This document shows positions 1-6,884 of a stretch of 33,305 bases of DNA, piece after piece. How positions within the stretch are numbered: the stretch's first letter is position 1; every line of letters starts with the position of its first letter. Below the pieces are notes generated by a model. That model made no database searches and was not told the origin of the DNA. It saw nothing but the letters and a program-made list of their open reading frames with translations. Source of the stretch: Pirellulales bacterium (GTDB lineage: Bacteria; Planctomycetota; Planctomycetia; Pirellulales; Thermoguttaceae); assembly GCA_016931995.1 (NCBI GenBank), contig JAFGDS010000121.1:1-33305 (forward strand), in the 5' to 3' direction. Made by a program: the position numbers and the translations under genes.

Positions 1-201
1 GCGAATTGGCTCCAGACCGGGGCGGATTGGTGGAAGGGCGATTTCAACGGCGACGGGACGGTGGACGACCTGGACCTGGCCGTGCTGGCCGCCAACTGGG
101 GCGCCGGCCCCGGCGGTCCCGCCGTGCCCGAGCCGGCCGCCGTCGCGCTGCTGGTCGGCGCGGTTGTTGCCCTGCCGATTCTCCGCCGTCGCGGCCGCTA
201 G
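1..201 (+). CDS. C-terminal fragment of a dockerin-like / PEP-CTERM secreted protein
   Basis: The frame is open from base 1 to a TAG at 199-201, so only the last 66 residues are visible and the gene begins outside the window. A dockerin type I-like calcium-loop segment (GDFNGDGTVDDLDLAVLAAN) is followed by a Gly/Pro linker. Next comes the sorting signal VPEP, a hydrophobic stretch of about 18 residues and a basic tail (RRRGR), which is the classical PEP-CTERM layout. In this family the tail marks exported proteins processed by an exosortase, and planctomycete dockerin/PEP-CTERM proteins are usually large envelope proteins. The catalytic or binding part is missing, so the function is unknown. 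A second PEP-CTERM protein lies at the other end of the window. Confidence 0.85.
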   Translation, partial: ANWLQTGADWWKGDFNGDGTVDDLDLAVLAANWGAGPGGPAVPEPAAVALLVGAVVALPILRRRGR

Positions 202-283
202 CGGAGGCTGGCTTGGGCGGTGGCACGGTCTGAGCGTGGCGAAGACCGTGGGACACTGCGGAAAAACGCGGCCTCCGGCGCGC

Positions 284-343
284 GCCACTGGCTTTGCCCG
301 TGCGTCAACGGACGCTTGCCGCGGCACGGGCAAAGCCAGTGGC
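284..343. repeat. Palindromic repeat of the GTGCCACTGGCTTTGCC family
   Basis: A 20-bp perfect inverted repeat has arms at 284-303 (GCCACTGGCTTTGCCCGTGC) and 324-343, separated by 20 bases. No run of T follows it, so it does not look like an intrinsic terminator. The same core recurs at 14996-15055 and, degenerate, at 16891-16950, so this is a dispersed repeat family. Confidence 0.85.
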
Positions 344-379
344 ACTCAAGCGTTTCTGGTCGCCGACGCGAATTCGTGG

Positions 380-385
380 TATGAT
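380..385 (+). promoter_or_regulatory. Candidate -10 box (TATGAT) for the aminotransferase gene
   Basis: GTGGTATGAT occurs 59 bases before the aminotransferase ATG. The same GGTANNAT wording stands before other starts in the window (11919-11924, 33291-33296). No convincing -35 element is visible. Confidence 0.35.
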
Positions 386-443
386 GCGCGTCCCGGCGGG
401 CGGGGATCGTCCGCCGACGCATTCCTTCGCGAGGTAATCCACC

Positions 444-1562
444 GTGAAACGACCCGCCGACTGGCTCGCCAGACGGACGACGTGTTTCGACGCCTCGGGC
501 ATCCGCAAGGTGTTCGACCTGGGCGCGACCCTGGCCAACCCGATCAACCTGTCGATCGGCCAGCCGGACTTTGACGTGCCCGAGCCGGTCCGCCGCGCCG
601 CGATCGACGCCATCGAAAACAAAAAGAACACGTACGCCCTGACCCAGGGCATCCCGGCCCTGCGCGAGAAACTGCAAGCCCAGATCGACCGCGCGTACGG
701 CCACGCGGATCGCGAGGTGTTCGTCACCAGCGGCACGAGCGGGGCGCTCATGCTGGCCATGCTCGTCGCGGTCGATCCGGGCGACGAGGTGATCGTGTTC
801 GACCCGTATTTCGTGATGTACGACGCCCTGGCCGGCGTGGCCGGAGCGACGGTCGTCTACGTGGACTCCTATCCCGATTTCCGCGTCGACCCGGACCGCG
901 TGGCCCGGGCCGTCACCCCGCGGACCAAAGCCATCCTCTTCAATAGCCCGGCCAATCCGACCGGAGCCGTGGCCGCCGAGGAGGACGTCCGCGGCCTGGC
1001 CGAGCTGGCCGCCCGGCGCGGCATCCTGCTGGTGAGCGATGAGATCTACCGGGCGTTCTGCTACGATGGTCCCTTCGTCTCGCCCGCTCGGTTCAACGCG
1101 GACACGCTCGTGGTCGACGGCTTCAGCAAGAGCGCGGGGATGCCGGGTTGGCGGGTGGGATTCGCCCACGGACCCTCGGCGGTCATCCGCGAGATGACCA
1201 AGCTCCAGCAATACAGCTTCGTCTGCGCCCCGCATCCGTTTCAGTGGGCCGCCGCGACGGCCATGGACGTCGACACCACCGCGCACACCGACGCCTACCG
1301 CCGCAAGCGCGACCGGCTGGTCGCGGGCCTGGGCGATCTCTACGAACTGGTCGCGCCGGGCGGAGCCTTTTACGCCTTCCCCAAGGCCCCCTGGGGTACG
1401 GGGACCGACTTTGTGACCGAGGCGATCCGGCGCCACCAGCTCCTCATCATCCCGGGTGAAGCGTTCAGCCGTCGCGACACGCACTTCCGCGTCTCCTACG
1501 CCGCCCCGGACGACGTCATCGACCGCGGCATCCGCGCCCTGCGAGAAATGGCGCACGGCTGA
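444..1562 (+). CDS. Class I/II PLP-dependent aminotransferase (aspartate aminotransferase-like)
   Basis: This 372-residue protein has the fold-type I aminotransferase signature in the usual order: LSIGQPDFDVP near the N-terminus, TQGIPALREKL, NSPANPTGAV (Asn171), SDEIYRAF (Asp199 and Tyr202 contacting PLP), GFSKSAGMPGWRVGF (Lys229 as the Schiff-base lysine) and FRVSYA (Arg349, substrate carboxylate). Length and motifs match cytosolic aspartate/aromatic/alanine aminotransferases that move an amino group between an amino acid and 2-oxoglutarate. The substrate cannot be read from sequence. The ATG at 444 is preceded by GAGGTAATCC, a usable ribosome site. It stands alone: the neighbours are a PEP-CTERM gene and a convergent MpsC-like gene. 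Confidence 0.93.
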   Translation: MKRPADWLARRTTCFDASGIRKVFDLGATLANPINLSIGQPDFDVPEPVRRAAIDAIENKKNTYALTQGIPALREKLQAQIDRAYGHADREVFVTSGTSGALMLAMLVAVDPGDEVIVFDPYFVMYDALAGVAGATVVYVDSYPDFRVDPDRVARAVTPRTKAILFNSPANPTGAVAAEEDVRGLAELAARRGILLVSDEIYRAFCYDGPFVSPARFNADTLVVDGFSKSAGMPGWRVGFAHGPSAVIREMTKLQQYSFVCAPHPFQWAAATAMDVDTTAHTDAYRRKRDRLVAGLGDLYELVAPGGAFYAFPKAPWGTGTDFVTEAIRRHQLLIIPGEAFSRRDTHFRVSYAAPDDVIDRGIRALREMAHG

Positions 1563-1880
1563 GCTCAACGCGACCCGGCAACCCCCCGATCTTCGCGGCG
1601 ACAAAATGGGACTGCCCCCATCGTCAGGCACGGCCCGACCCACGAAGTCGCTCCTTCCTTTTCGCGATTTTGTACTTTCGTGTTTTCGTGCGACCGTCTG
1701 CTGCAAGCGATCGAGCGGCCCTATTCCCATCGAATCAAGCAACGATTGACGGCGGCCAGGGCCGATCTGCTCCGCCAACGGACCGTCCGTAAGCGACCGG
1801 GCGTGGAAACGAGGACAGTCTCCTTCTGGGCGACCTGGGCCGAGGTGAGAGACGCGGGGTTTGGCAATGGCAAGAAGAGA
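1563..1880. other. Intergenic region with a period-8 repeat remnant
   Basis: This is 318 bases between two convergent genes. At about 1660-1691 it carries a copy of the TTCGTG-rich repeat (TACTTTCGTGTTTTCG) that recurs at 22015-22054, 23764-23800 and 23853-23898. A short GGGACTGCCCC sequence near 1606 resembles the GGGGACTGTCCCC palindrome found inside the O-antigen ligase gene. I see no gene or clear terminator. Confidence 0.5.
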
Positions 1881-2261
1881 CTACTTCTTCTTGGCGTCGC
1901 GGAAACAAGGCGATTCGGCCAGGGTGAAGACAACGACTTCCTCGCCGGTTGTCGTGCTGATGTCGTGGTGCAGGGTGATCACCTTGACGCCGGTGACGTC
2001 CTCGACCATCGCCTCCATGACCGGCCGGGCCGTTTCGATCAGGTGAGTCCGCACCTGCTTGAGCAGGTCCCGCCCTTTCTCGGCGGTGAGCGACTTGACC
2101 AGGTGCTGTTCGGCGGCGGTCAACACCCCCTTAAGGCGGACCACGAGGAGGTCGCCGAGCAGGTGGGCGCGGATGTCCTTGGGCCCCCGGCCCATGTAGT
2201 CCTGCTCGAAGCGGCTGACACCTTCACAGATCGCGGCCTCCATTTCGCCCAGTGTTTTCAC
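1881..2261 (-). CDS. MpsC-like protein (DUF2294 family), copy 1
   Basis: This 126-residue protein (GTG start) follows the DUF2294/MpsC pattern: EAAICEGVSRFEQDYMGRGP, then DLLVVRLKGVLTAAEQHL, an alpha-helical centre, and TGVKVITLHHDISTTTGEE followed by VVVFTLAE. DUF2294 was renamed after MpsC, encoded beside the Staphylococcus membrane-potential and inorganic-carbon genes mpsAB; its biochemical role is not established. The GTG at 2261 is preferred over the far upstream start at 2333 because a G-rich ribosome site lies just before it and family homology begins there. No transmembrane segment is seen. The gene is divergent from a paralogue at 2629. A promoter at 2358-2385 would give a leader of about 90 bases. 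Confidence 0.82.
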   Translation of the reverse strand: MKTLGEMEAAICEGVSRFEQDYMGRGPKDIRAHLLGDLLVVRLKGVLTAAEQHLVKSLTAEKGRDLLKQVRTHLIETARPVMEAMVEDVTGVKVITLHHDISTTTGEEVVVFTLAESPCFRDAKKK

Positions 2262-2357
2262 CGCATCTACCCCCCCGGATGGGATGCAACTCAAGCGGCA
2301 CTCCTCATTTTCTGTTGGTGGAACAGGAAACATCAGGTCCTCGCGAGCGACAGAAAT

Positions 2358-2385
2358 AATATACCCAATTCCGGAGAATGGTCAA
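2358..2385 (-). promoter_or_regulatory. Sigma70-like promoter for MpsC-like copy 1
   Basis: On the minus strand TTGACC (2385-2380) and TATATT (2363-2358) are 16 bases apart; an overlapping TATTAT gives 18. It points toward the GTG at 2261 and lies back to back with a plus-strand promoter at 2393-2421. Confidence 0.6.
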
Positions 2386-2392
2386 AGTCCCC

Positions 2393-2421
2393 TTGTGTTG
2401 GCTGTGCCAAGGGCATATGAT
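2393..2421 (+). promoter_or_regulatory. Sigma70-like promoter of the leader RNA / csrA cluster
   Basis: TTGTGT (2393-2398), a 17-base spacer and TATGAT (2416-2421) form a good promoter on the plus strand. The predicted start near 2428 lies about 200 bases before the first coding start (2629), with a complete terminator hairpin between them. Confidence 0.55.
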
Positions 2422-2427
2422 TGTAGT

Positions 2428-2581
2428 GCTGGAGGGGTCGCGGCGCGGTTTGTCGCGGCATCTCCAACAACATCGTCGGATGACTAGATAGGGAGCAACC
2501 CGGCCGTGCCGGGGGGCTCGTTAACGAGTAAGCCGACGTGGTCGAACGCCTTCGGGTGTTCCGCCACGTCGGCTTTTTTTG
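2428..2581 (+). ncRNA. Candidate structured leader RNA or small RNA, about 150 nt
   Basis: Between the promoter at 2393-2421 and the terminator at 2530-2581 there is no credible reading frame but considerable base-pairing potential. TGGAG near 2431 can pair with CTCCA near 2463 and encloses a GC-rich stem. GAGC/GCTC (2493-2496 with 2516-2519) encloses CCCGGC-CGT-GCCGGG (2499-2513). CTCGTTAACGAG (2517-2528) is a perfect palindrome. The layout fits either a free small RNA or a 5' leader that ends transcription early unless a signal intervenes. I recognise no known riboswitch class. Several GGA triplets in loops would suit CsrA binding, and csrA is two genes downstream; that link is inference. 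Confidence 0.45.
2530..2581 (+). terminator. Very strong intrinsic terminator upstream of MpsC-like copy 2
   Basis: AAGCCGACGTGG (2530-2541) pairs with CCACGTCGGCTT (2564-2575). The interior continues as GAACGCC-TTCG-GGTGTTC (2544-2561) with a UUCG tetraloop, and seven T's follow. It is oriented only for plus-strand transcription, yet no plus-strand gene precedes it for 960 bases. It lies 48 bases before the next ATG, the usual position of an attenuator. Confidence 0.85.
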
Positions 2582-2628
2582 TTCTTGGCCGCCACAGACA
2601 TTCCTAATTATTTCGGGGGGTGTGTCCC

Positions 2629-3048
2629 ATGAAAAACCTCGATCCTGGCGTGGCCCAGCAAATCGCGGAAGCGGCGATCGCGCTGCAGCAGCAACGAACC
2701 GGCCACGAACCCAAATCGGTGGCCGTGGTGCTCAGCGGCGAGACGCTGCTGATCACGCTGCACGGGGCCTTGTCGCCGGCCGAGCAGACCCTGGCCCAAA
2801 GCCCGGAAGGCGCCGCCCGCGTGCAGGAGTTCCACCGGCAGTTGTTTGCCAGCTCCGCGGAGGAGTTGCGTCAGGCAATCAAACGCATCACGGGCGTCGA
2901 GGTGCGCGATGCGACGGCGGAAGTCGAGACAACGAGCGGCACCGTGATGCAGGTCTTCACGACCGGCACGATGGTGCAGGTGTTTCTGCTCGCGCGGGGT
3001 GTGCCCGCGGACAGTTGGAGCGGGAACGGATCGGGCGATCCATCCTGA
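2629..3048 (+). CDS. MpsC-like protein (DUF2294 family), copy 2
   Basis: This 139-residue protein shares the DUF2294 plan with copy 1: RTGHEPKSVAVVLSGETLL, ITLHGALSPAEQTLAQSPEG, a helical segment, then TGVEVRDATAEVETTSGTVM and a terminal VQVFLLARG. The signature positions are more diverged than in copy 1: the YMGRGP motif is replaced by RTGHEPK. The ATG at 2629 follows GGGGGGTGTGTCCC, a strong ribosome site; an upstream in-frame GTG at 2620 overlaps that site and is less likely. csrA starts 16 bases after the stop, so the two are probably co-transcribed. No membrane segment is visible. The family function is unsettled, so no activity is assigned. Confidence 0.78.
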   Translation: MKNLDPGVAQQIAEAAIALQQQRTGHEPKSVAVVLSGETLLITLHGALSPAEQTLAQSPEGAARVQEFHRQLFASSAEELRQAIKRITGVEVRDATAEVETTSGTVMQVFTTGTMVQVFLLARGVPADSWSGNGSGDPS

Positions 3049-3064
3049 AAAGGGAGGTTCACAC

Positions 3065-3316
3065 ATGTTGGTTTTATCACGGAAGAGCCGGGAATCGGTC
3101 GTGATCGGAGGGACCGATGGCTTTCATCGGCTGCTGCGTGTCACGGTGCTCGACGTTCGAGGTTCGATCGTGAAGCTGGGCTTCGAGGCCGATTCGGACG
3201 TTCCGGTGCATCGCGCGGAAGTGTGGGAGCGGATCCGCGCCAGCGGCGGGCCGGACCGCCTGAGCCGGCAGGCCGCTTGCGAAATGCCGGAAATGGAAGG
3301 CCAAATGCATGGTTGA
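3065..3316 (+). CDS. csrA: Carbon storage regulator CsrA
   Basis: This 83-residue protein begins with the canonical MLVLSRKSRESVVIG, continues with VTVLDVRGSIVKLGFEAD and ends the core with VPVHRAEVWERI. These are the RNA-binding strand and the Arg-containing C-terminal part of the CsrA dimer. CsrA binds GGA motifs in mRNA leaders and usually blocks ribosome entry. A short insertion (TDGFHRLLR) between the first two strands and a C-terminal extension make it somewhat longer than the 60-75 residues usual for the family. Its ribosome site GGGAGG itself contains a GGA, so autorepression is possible. Its last bases overlap the next gene (ATGGTTGA), implying translational coupling. Confidence 0.93.
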   Translation: MLVLSRKSRESVVIGGTDGFHRLLRVTVLDVRGSIVKLGFEADSDVPVHRAEVWERIRASGGPDRLSRQAACEMPEMEGQMHG

Positions 3317-3692
3317 ACTGGTCCAGAAAGATCGGCTCATCGACAAGCCCGCCGACGTGGCAAGCGGCATCTCCGCCGAGTTTGGCCAGGGACGCGATCG
3401 TCGTCCGACACCGTCCGCCGACGCGCTTCAGGTCGTCCGTACGGACGCCCATGGCGCGCACGGCGCCCGAACGGCGCTCGTGTTGTCCATTCGCGCGCGA
3501 TTGGAGCGGCATCCGCATTTTCGAGGTCGAAGTTCGCAGTATCACGTTGAACTCGTTGAAGACACGATCGTCCTGTCGGGATGCTTCCCTTCCCACCACC
3601 TGAAGCAGCTTTTGCAGGAGGCCGTTCGGGTAATGCCTGGCGTGCTCGACATTGACAACCAAGTGTCCGTTGCGCGGCCCAATGAAGGGTAG
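3309..3692 (+). CDS. BON-domain protein
   Basis: This 127-residue protein overlaps the end of csrA by 8 bases. The N-terminal 55 residues are polar and look disordered. Residues from about 60 to 122 (LSIRARLERHPHFRG, then VELVEDTIVLSGCFPS, LKQLLQEAVRVMPGV and DIDNQVSVA) follow the alpha/beta pattern of a BON domain. BON domains are found in OsmY-like and other periplasmic or membrane-associated stress proteins and are thought to bind membranes or ligands. No signal peptide or transmembrane helix is seen, so a cytoplasmic location is likely unless secretion is atypical. Coupling to csrA and the SPFH gene downstream suggests a role in the same envelope or stress unit. Confidence 0.7.
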   Translation: MVELVQKDRLIDKPADVASGISAEFGQGRDRRPTPSADALQVVRTDAHGAHGARTALVLSIRARLERHPHFRGRSSQYHVELVEDTIVLSGCFPSHHLKQLLQEAVRVMPGVLDIDNQVSVARPNEG

Positions 3693-3768
3693 ATCGGGCG
3701 GCTCGACCAGACTCGTGCGCGCCCGTGAGATGCAGGTGGCCAACCTTGAGAACGGAAAGGAACGTGCC

Positions 3769-4644
3769 GTGTATCCAACGCTGTTCGCCCTATTGTTTGT
3801 CGTTGCCGTGGCGGTGGTCATCTTCCTCGCGGGCATACGGATAGTTCGTCCCACGCACCGCGGGTTGGTGGAGAGACTCGGCAAGTACCGGCGTTTCGCC
3901 GACCGCGGCTTCAACTGGATCATTCCCCTCGTTGATCGAATGGTGCGGGTGAATATCACGGAGCAGATGGTCGACGCCCAGCCGCAAGAGATCATCACGA
4001 ACGACAATCTCAACGCCAGAGTGGACGCCCAGGTCTACTTCAAGGTGAAAGAGGACGAGTCGAGCGTGAAGAGTTCGCAGTACAAAGTCAACAATTACAG
4101 GCTTCAGATCGTGAACCTGGCTCGTACGACGTTGCGCAATATCATCGGCACGCTCACGCTGAAATCGGCCAACAGCGAAAGAGACAAGATCAACGGCGCC
4201 CTTCTTAACACGTTGAGCAGGGAAACCATGAGTTGGGGAATGGCAATCGTCAGGACGGAGTTGAAGGAGATCGACCCTCCGAAGGACGTCCAGGAGACGA
4301 TGAACAAAGTTGTCAAAGCGGAAAACGAGAAAGTGGCCGCCCTGGACTTCGCCGACGCGGTCGAGAGACAGGCGGATGGGGTGAAGAGGGCGGAGATCAA
4401 GAAGGCCGAGGGGGTAAAGCAGGCCAAGATCCTGGCAGCCCAGGGCGAGGCCGAGGCCATCAGGCTTGTCAACGAGGCGGCGAATACGTACTTCGTTGGA
4501 AACGCGCAACTCCTTCGAAAGCTCGAGGCCCTCGAGAAATCGCTCAGCGGAAACGCCAAAATCGTCATCCCGTCGGGTTCGGAACTCGTCAACGTCATCG
4601 GAGAGATGGCCGGCGTTCTGCCGTTGGCGGAGGGAACGCGATGA
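3769..4644 (+). CDS. SPFH/band-7 membrane protein (stomatin/paraslipin type)
   Basis: The protein has about 291 residues. One N-terminal membrane helix (YPTLFALLFVVAVAVVIFLA) is followed by the band-7 core RPTHRGLVERLGKYRRFADR, GFNWIIPLVDRMVRVNITEQ and NLNARVDAQVYFKV. A long charged helix then runs through AENEKVAALDFADAVERQAD, the KRAEIKKAEGVKQAKILAAQ stretch and GEAEAIRLVNEAA. This is the stomatin/QmcA/paraslipin plan: proteins that oligomerise on membranes and organise microdomains or proteases. I favour the GTG at 3769 because GGAAAGGAA precedes it at proper spacing; an ATG at 3730 would add 13 residues but lacks a ribosome site. The usual partner NfeD is not nearby. Confidence 0.9.
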   Translation: MYPTLFALLFVVAVAVVIFLAGIRIVRPTHRGLVERLGKYRRFADRGFNWIIPLVDRMVRVNITEQMVDAQPQEIITNDNLNARVDAQVYFKVKEDESSVKSSQYKVNNYRLQIVNLARTTLRNIIGTLTLKSANSERDKINGALLNTLSRETMSWGMAIVRTELKEIDPPKDVQETMNKVVKAENEKVAALDFADAVERQADGVKRAEIKKAEGVKQAKILAAQGEAEAIRLVNEAANTYFVGNAQLLRKLEALEKSLSGNAKIVIPSGSELVNVIGEMAGVLPLAEGTR

Positions 4645-4681
4645 CGCCGAGCCGAGGGCCGCAACCGTGGAGGGCATTATC

Positions 4682-5380
4682 ATGCCGGCGGTAGATCAAC
4701 TCGTTGGGCGTCTTGCCGCCGAGGTTGCCGCCGCAACGGAGCGAATCCACTCGCTCCAAACGGAGGCGGCCAAAGTCTTTCTTGGCCAGGAACGGCGATT
4801 CATACGCTTCGTGGCCCTGGCGGAGCGCGTTGGCGCGATTTTACGGCCGCGCATCGAGGCGTTCACGAAGGTGAACGTCTTCAAGGACGTCGCGAAGAAC
4901 GTGAGCCTGGAGTTGCGAGGCCCCGATGGCCAGGGATTTCACGGGAGAACGACAACGCTCTCCGTTCCCCCTTCCGACGCGTGCCCGGCGAAGGTGGAAC
5001 TGTCCTTCCGTCTCGGGCACGACGGCCCCATCGAAAACGCCGTTATGGACTATCACCTGGATATCCTTCCCATTTTCATCAAGTTCGATAGCCACGATCA
5101 ACTGGTCATTCCGATTGACGGTTTCAGCGAGGACGCCATCGCCGCGTGGATCGACGACAAGCTCGTCGGATTCACGCGGACGTACTTCGAGATGTACTTC
5201 ACGAACGAATACCAGAAACAGAGCTTCGAGATCGACCCCGTAATGAGGATCCAATTCCCGAGGGCGTTTGCCGCGGGGAACAAGGAATACCAGGGGCGAA
5301 CCTATCACTTCTACACGAAAGAGTCGTTCCAGGCGTTCGAACGCGCCCCGTCGGAGTACGTCGAGATCGCGAAATCATGA
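4682..5380 (+). CDS. Unknown protein with a C-terminal cysteine-less YHS-like domain
   Basis: This 232-residue soluble protein is not a family I recognise as a whole. Residues 1-50 form an amphipathic helix (LVGRLAAEVAAATERIHSLQ). The middle part is beta-rich, with VELSFRLGHDGPIENAVMDY and IPIDGFSEDAIAAWIDDKL. The last 45 residues (DPVMRI, EYQGRTYHFYTKESFQAFER, APSEYVE) align by eye to a YHS domain, but the metal-binding cysteines of DPVCGM and YFC are replaced by Met and Tyr, so metal binding is not expected. The ATG at 4682 has GGAGGG eight bases upstream. The stop overlaps the start of the radical SAM gene as ATGA, so the two are translationally coupled and may work together. Confidence 0.7.
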   Translation: MPAVDQLVGRLAAEVAAATERIHSLQTEAAKVFLGQERRFIRFVALAERVGAILRPRIEAFTKVNVFKDVAKNVSLELRGPDGQGFHGRTTTLSVPPSDACPAKVELSFRLGHDGPIENAVMDYHLDILPIFIKFDSHDQLVIPIDGFSEDAIAAWIDDKLVGFTRTYFEMYFTNEYQKQSFEIDPVMRIQFPRAFAAGNKEYQGRTYHFYTKESFQAFERAPSEYVEIAKS

Positions 5381-6849
5381 AAGTCCTCTTGGTTTATCCA
5401 CCGACGCCAGACACGTTCTGGAGCTTTAAGCACGTATTGCGTTTCGTCTCGAAACGCGCCGCCTTTCCGCCGCTGGGTCTCTTGACCGTGGCCGGGATGC
5501 TGCCTGCCGAATGGGAACTCAAGCTCGTGGATTTGAACGTGGATCGCCTGACGGACGATGACCTGCGCTGGGCGGACTACGTGATGATCAGCGCCATGAT
5601 CGTGCATAAGGAATCGGTACCAGACATCGTGGACCGTTGTCGCCGCTTCTCGAAACCGGTGATTGCCGGAGGGCCGCTTTTCACGACTGGCCACGCGGCC
5701 TTTCCGGATGTCGATCATTTCGTGTTGGGCGAAGCCGAAGGACTCATGCCGCGGCTCGTCGCGGACATGCGGCGCGGGACTCTTCGCCGCACATACGTCG
5801 CGCCGAGTCGACCCGACGTCGCCCTCGCGCCGGCGCCCCGATGGGATCTGATCGACCTCCGCCACTACGTCACCATGTCAGTGCAGTTTTCGCGAGGCTG
5901 CCCGTTCGACTGCGAGTTCTGCGACATTGTCGTCATGAACGGCCGCGTTCCGCGCACTAAATCCCCGGCTCAATTGATCGCCGAACTCGAACAGTTGCGC
6001 CAGCACGGATGGCAGGACATGGTCTTCGTGGTCGACGACAACTTTATTGGAAATAAGACGCAAGCCAAGGCGTTGCTCCGAGAACTCATCCGTTGGCGGA
6101 CGCGCACGCGTACCAGGATGGGCTTCATGACCGAAGCCTCGGCCAACGTGGCGGACGACCCGGAACTCCGCGACCTCATGGTGCGCGCCGGTTTCAAGAA
6201 GGTCTTCGTCGGTTTCGAGACACCCTCGACCGAGAGCCTGAAAGAATGCCGGAAGATGCAGAACTGCGGCCGGGACCTCGTGGAGACCGTGAAAACCTTG
6301 CAACGGGCGGGCCTGGAAGTCATGGGCGGCTTCATCGTAGGGTTCGACAATGATCCAACCGATATCTTCAAGCGTCAGTTCGAGTTCATTCAACGCTCGG
6401 GCGTGGTCACGGCCATGGTGGGACTTCTGACCGCTCTGCCGGAAACCCGCCTTTACCGTCGGCTGATGGAGGAGGGACGACTCGTCGCGGAAAGCACGGG
6501 AAACAACACCCAGGCTACGCTCAATTTCCGTCCGATATTGGACCGTGAATTCCTCGTCAGTGGTTACCGCGAACTCATGAAGAAACTCTATGAGCCGCGC
6601 AACTACTACCAGCGAATTCGCACGTTCCTGGAACACCACAGGGCGGAAGGCCCTCGCCTCCGGCTCGCGTGGTCCGACTTCCACGCGTTTCTCAAATCGT
6701 TGTGGCTGCTCGGGGTCTGGCACCGCGGACGCCGAGCCTACTGGCGATTCTGCGTAACGACGTTGCTCAGACGGCCTCGCCAGCTCAATCGGGCCATGGC
6801 GCTTACCATCATCGGTCATCACTTTCGTTGCGTCGCGAAGTCGCTGTGA
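5377..6849 (+). CDS. B12-binding-type radical SAM protein with DUF4070-like C-terminus
   Basis: This 490-residue protein has three parts. Residues 1-140 form a Rossmann-like cobalamin-binding domain (MKVLLVYPPTP, AGPLF-type loops, VLGEAEG) without an obvious DxHxxG motif. The radical SAM core follows, with Cys175-x3-Cys179-x2-Cys182 (RGCPFDCEFCD) for the [4Fe-4S] cluster and S-adenosylmethionine. A C-terminal region (FRPILDREFLVSGYRELM, KKLYEPRNYYQRI) resembles DUF4070. Class B radical SAM enzymes of this plan include the hopanoid methylase HpnP and other methyltransferases; the substrate here cannot be read. The ATGA overlap with the preceding gene and the 35-base gap to the DUF502 gene place it inside the envelope cluster, which makes a lipid substrate an attractive but unproven idea. 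Confidence 0.88.
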   Translation: MKVLLVYPPTPDTFWSFKHVLRFVSKRAAFPPLGLLTVAGMLPAEWELKLVDLNVDRLTDDDLRWADYVMISAMIVHKESVPDIVDRCRRFSKPVIAGGPLFTTGHAAFPDVDHFVLGEAEGLMPRLVADMRRGTLRRTYVAPSRPDVALAPAPRWDLIDLRHYVTMSVQFSRGCPFDCEFCDIVVMNGRVPRTKSPAQLIAELEQLRQHGWQDMVFVVDDNFIGNKTQAKALLRELIRWRTRTRTRMGFMTEASANVADDPELRDLMVRAGFKKVFVGFETPSTESLKECRKMQNCGRDLVETVKTLQRAGLEVMGGFIVGFDNDPTDIFKRQFEFIQRSGVVTAMVGLLTALPETRLYRRLMEEGRLVAESTGNNTQATLNFRPILDREFLVSGYRELMKKLYEPRNYYQRIRTFLEHHRAEGPRLRLAWSDFHAFLKSLWLLGVWHRGRRAYWRFCVTTLLRRPRQLNRAMALTIIGHHFRCVAKSL

Positions 6850-6884
6850 ATCACGGATAACTCATTCCTTAAAGGAAGACATCG

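Noticed and set aside
284-343. Inverted repeat as a terminator for the PEP-CTERM fragment
   Set aside because: Stem is perfect but no T-run follows, and the sequence is shared with other dispersed repeats, so it is better read as a repeat.
198-1778. 526-residue minus-strand open frame across the aminotransferase gene
   Set aside because: Shadow of the plus-strand gene; His/Arg/Gly/Asp-rich composition typical of antisense frames in GC-rich DNA and no family features.
2999-3064. Upstream in-frame start for csrA at 2999
   Set aside because: Would add residues before the invariant MLVLSRK and overlap the previous gene; the ATG at 3065 has the proper ribosome site.
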